DNA from: Sphingobium herbicidovorans
GTDB lineage: Bacteria > Pseudomonadota > Alphaproteobacteria > Sphingomonadales > Sphingomonadaceae
DNA length: 64,000 nt
Direction: 5' to 3'
NCBI RefSeq assembly: GCF_002080435.1
Contig: NZ_CP020539.1
Location: 186,001-250,000 of the forward strand
Numbering within the stretch: the stretch's first letter is position 1; the number at the start of each line of letters is the position of its first letter. The notes below the pieces were generated by a model. The model was not told the origin of the DNA. It saw only the letters and a program-made list of their open reading frames with translations, and did not search any database. The position numbers and the translations under genes were made by a program. This document shows positions 61,816 to 64,000 of the stretch, one piece after another.

Positions 61816-64000
61816 GCCAGAACCTCGACTGGCGCGGCTGCTGGCGGATCGCCCGGCGCGACCTGCACCGTGGGCTGCGTGGCCTGCGGCTGCTGTTCAT
61901 CTGCCTATTCCTGGGCGTCGCTACATTGGCGACGATCGGCAGCCTGACGGCGGCCATCACCGGCGAAATCGCCAGCAAGGGGCAGTTGCTGCTGGGCGGC
62001 GATGTCGAAGTCGCCATGTCGCAGCGGCAGGCGAGTGAGGACGAGAAGGCAGCCTTCCGCCGCGCGGGGCAGATGAGCGAAACCGTCCGCCTCCGCGCCA
62101 TGGCGCAAGGGCCGGGAAGGGATAGCGGCCCGGCGGCCGTGTTGACCGAATTGAAGGGCGTTGACCGCGCCTATCCGCTTTATGGCAGGTTGATGCTGCA
62201 ATCCGGCGCCGCCGGGTTACTCAAGGCCGACGAACTGGTGATCGGGCAGGCGCTGGCGGACAGGCTGGCGCTGCGGCCGGGACAGTATTTGCGCTATGGC
62301 AATGCGGATTTCCGCATCCGGGATATCATCGTAGATGAGCCGGACCGCGTCGGCGAAGGGTTTACGCTTGGTCCTGTGGCGATCACTTCGCTCGAAGGTC
62401 TGCGACGCACGGGATTGATTCAGCCCGGCAGTCTTTATGAAAGCAAATATCGCATTCGGGTGACGCCGGGCACGAATGTCCGCGCTACTGGCGATGCGCT
62501 CAAGCGCGCCTTTCCAGCCGGAGCGTTCGAGATCAAGGATCGCGATCGCGCAGCGCCGGGGACCAGCCGCTTTTTCGAGCGCATGGGACAATTTCTCTCG
62601 CTCATCGGGCTGTGCGCCCTGGCCATAGCGGGGATCGGCGTCGGTAACGGCGTCGCATCCTATCTGGCGATCAAGCGGGACAGCATTGCGACGCTGAAGA
62701 TTCTGGGGGCGTCGGCCAGCGACATATCGCGCATCTACCTGATGCAGGTCGGCATGATCGCGGCACTGGCGACGGGCTGCGGGCTGCTGGTGGGCGCGGG
62801 ATCGCCCGCTCTGCTGCTGGCGGCGGTCGGCGACCTGCTGCCCGTCCAGCCTGCCTTCGCGTTGACCCCCTGGCCCTTCCTGACGAGCGCGGCTTACGGG
62901 TTGCTGGTCGCCTTCATCTTCATCATGCCGCCGCTTGCGCATGCGCGCGCCCTGCCTGCCGCAGTCCTGTTTCGCGAGACGGTTGACCGGCGGCGCGTGA
63001 TCGACCGGCGGAGCGGGATCGCTGTCGCGGTTGCAGCGTTGGCCACGATCACGCTCGCTCTGGGAACGGCGCGCGAACCGTTGTTCGCCGCCGCCGTGCT
63101 GGGCGCTGTTGGGGCGATGTTGCTCATCCTGCTTGGCATCGGCCTGCTCGTGCAAAGGCTGGCGCGCCGGATGCGCCGGCCCAAAGCGCCGCTGCTACGG
63201 CTCGCCGTCGCCAACCTCCACCGACCCGGCGCGCAGACGAGCGCGCTGGTCGTTGCATTGGGGCTTGGCCTGACCCTGTTCGTCACTCTGGCCGCGATCC
63301 AGTCGAGCCTTAGCGCTGAAATCCGCAACACGGTGCCGCGCACCGCACCCGACCAGTTCGTGCTCGACATTCCCATCGATCAGAAACAGGCGTTCCAGCG
63401 CCTGATCGCGCGCGAAGCCCCCGGCGCGGAGGTCAACATCGTCCCTACGTTGCGCGGCACCATCGTCGCCTATGATGAAACGCGGGTCGCGGATCTCAAG
63501 GAATTGCCAAAGGACGCATGGTTCCTGCGCGGTGAACGCGGCGTCACCTACAGCGACAGCCTGCCCGAGGGATCCGAACTGACAGAGGGCGAGTGGTGGC
63601 CGCGCGGCTATGACGGTCCGCCGCTCGTTTCGCTCGACCGGGACGCGGCGAAAATCATGGACGTGGGCGTCGGCGACCGGCTGGTCGTGTCCATTCTGGG
63701 CCGCGAGATCGAGGCGCGCATCGCTTCCCTGCGACAGGTGAACTGGGAAACGATGGGCTTCAACTACATCATGGTCTTTTCGCCCAACAGCCTGGCGGGC
63801 GCGCCGCATAGTCTGGCCGCGACGATCACGACCAGGTCCGCCAATCCATCGGAAGGACGGCTGACCCGTTCGCTGCTGTCCGCCTTCCCATCAATCTCGA
63901 TCATAGAAGTCGGCGAAGTGGTGGGTCAGGTCACGTCCCTGCTGGGCCAGATGGCGACGGCGATCATCCTGGCGGGGTCCGTCGCGATCCTTGCAGGTAT
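61812..64000 (+). CDS. ybbP: YbbP-like FtsX permease, 3' end beyond the window
   Basis: An open frame of 729 codons runs from the ATG at 61812 to the end of the window. It has an N-terminal helix (LRLLFICLFLGVATLATIGS), a periplasmic domain, FtsX core helices (FFERMGQFLSLIGLCALAIA, IKRDSIATLKILGASASDIS), a second FtsX half (LLRLAVANLHRPGAQTSALV) and another periplasmic domain. YbbP family members are about 800-850 residues with two FtsX cores, so about 100 residues are missing here. It forms an ABC complex with YbbA that acts on the periplasm or envelope lipids; the exact substrate is unknown. Confidence 0.9.
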   Translation, partial: MSQNLDWRGCWRIARRDLHRGLRGLRLLFICLFLGVATLATIGSLTAAITGEIASKGQLLLGGDVEVAMSQRQASEDEKAAFRRAGQMSETVRLRAMAQGPGRDSGPAAVLTELKGVDRAYPLYGRLMLQSGAAGLLKADELVIGQALADRLALRPGQYLRYGNADFRIRDIIVDEPDRVGEGFTLGPVAITSLEGLRRTGLIQPGSLYESKYRIRVTPGTNVRATGDALKRAFPAGAFEIKDRDRAAPGTSRFFERMGQFLSLIGLCALAIAGIGVGNGVASYLAIKRDSIATLKILGASASDISRIYLMQVGMIAALATGCGLLVGAGSPALLLAAVGDLLPVQPAFALTPWPFLTSAAYGLLVAFIFIMPPLAHARALPAAVLFRETVDRRRVIDRRSGIAVAVAALATITLALGTAREPLFAAAVLGAVGAMLLILLGIGLLVQRLARRMRRPKAPLLRLAVANLHRPGAQTSALVVALGLGLTLFVTLAAIQSSLSAEIRNTVPRTAPDQFVLDIPIDQKQAFQRLIAREAPGAEVNIVPTLRGTIVAYDETRVADLKELPKDAWFLRGERGVTYSDSLPEGSELTEGEWWPRGYDGPPLVSLDRDAAKIMDVGVGDRLVVSILGREIEARIASLRQVNWETMGFNYIMVFSPNSLAGAPHSLAATITTRSANPSEGRLTRSLLSAFPSISIIEVGEVVGQVTSLLGQMATAIILAGSVAILAG

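Noticed and set aside
1..64000. rRNA, tRNA, CRISPR array or prophage
   Set aside because: No cloverleaf-like segment with a conserved T-loop, no spaced direct repeats and no phage structural genes were seen by eye; a dedicated tRNA scan was not possible.

Overview
The window is GC-rich, densely packed chromosomal-type DNA from an alphaproteobacterium, most likely a halotolerant member of the Sphingomonadaceae. The evidence is protein style (large TonB-dependent receptor, Prx6-type peroxiredoxin, CIO-type bd oxidase, ectABCD-ask operon with a MarR-type EctR), codon bias, and promoter-like motifs of the alphaproteobacterial EcfG general stress sigma factor (GGAAC-N16/17-CGTT). No rRNA, tRNA, CRISPR array or phage was seen.

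Region 1 (1-4.1 kb) is an accessory border. A lipoprotein and a gutted L,D-transpeptidase precede intact DUF2254, MgtC and DUF421 membrane proteins. Decayed fragments of CinA/PncC and, probably, of the NAD synthetase N-terminus follow. Region 2 (4.1-10.5 kb) is a stress island. A hemerythrin operon and a five-gene operon (SRPBCC, Zn-alcohol dehydrogenase, SDR, small acidic protein, GH65 glycosidase) diverge from a spacer carrying EcfG-like promoter motifs in both directions. A small Gln/Gly-rich protein ends at an IS3-family element.

Region 3 (10.5-16.8 kb) starts with that IS3 element, which cuts off a LysR regulator. A leucine-catabolism block follows (isovaleryl-CoA dehydrogenase with a frameshift, methylcrotonyl-CoA carboxylase beta and alpha) and ends in a truncated MaoC gene. 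Region 4 (16.7-20.6 kb) is a TonB-dependent receptor plus a secreted tyrosine-type phosphatase (frameshifted), behind a Pho-box-like array of 11-bp repeats. Region 5 (20.7-28.2 kb) holds a cupin, three universal stress proteins, a DksA/TraR zinc finger, an unusual large GT51-transpeptidase and RodA.

Region 6 (28.2-44.3 kb) is about ion, sulfur and respiration. It contains a complete Mrp Na+/H+ antiporter operon; a minus-strand run of ETHE1/Blh-type metallo-hydrolase, 41-codon coupled ORF, TauE exporter, cyanide-insensitive bd oxidase (CioAB plus a 34-residue DUF2474 subunit) and a YjdF-like protein; divergent peroxiredoxin and ArsR-family regulator genes; a beta-helix protein; and a SulP transporter behind a structured leader. 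Region 7 (44.4-49.2 kb) has KdpE, a shortened KdpD-like kinase, a single-domain response regulator and envelope proteins.

Region 8 (49.2-59.8 kb) is an osmoadaptation block: SLC13 permease, YbdG-like mechanosensitive channel, ProP-like and other MFS transporters, ask_ect, ectD, ectC, ectB, ectA and divergent ectR. ectA has no ATG, GTG or TTG start in frame and seems to begin at an ATC behind a good ribosome binding site. Region 9 (59.8-64 kb) has a DUF188 protein, TesA-like lipoprotein esterase, and the divergent YbbA/YbbP ABC transporter, the latter cut by the window end.

Together the genes point to a bacterium coping with salt, alkali, desiccation or oxidative stress, reactive sulfur and phosphate limitation. 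Two single-base losses in G runs, in otherwise well-preserved genes, need checking against reads before being called real mutations.
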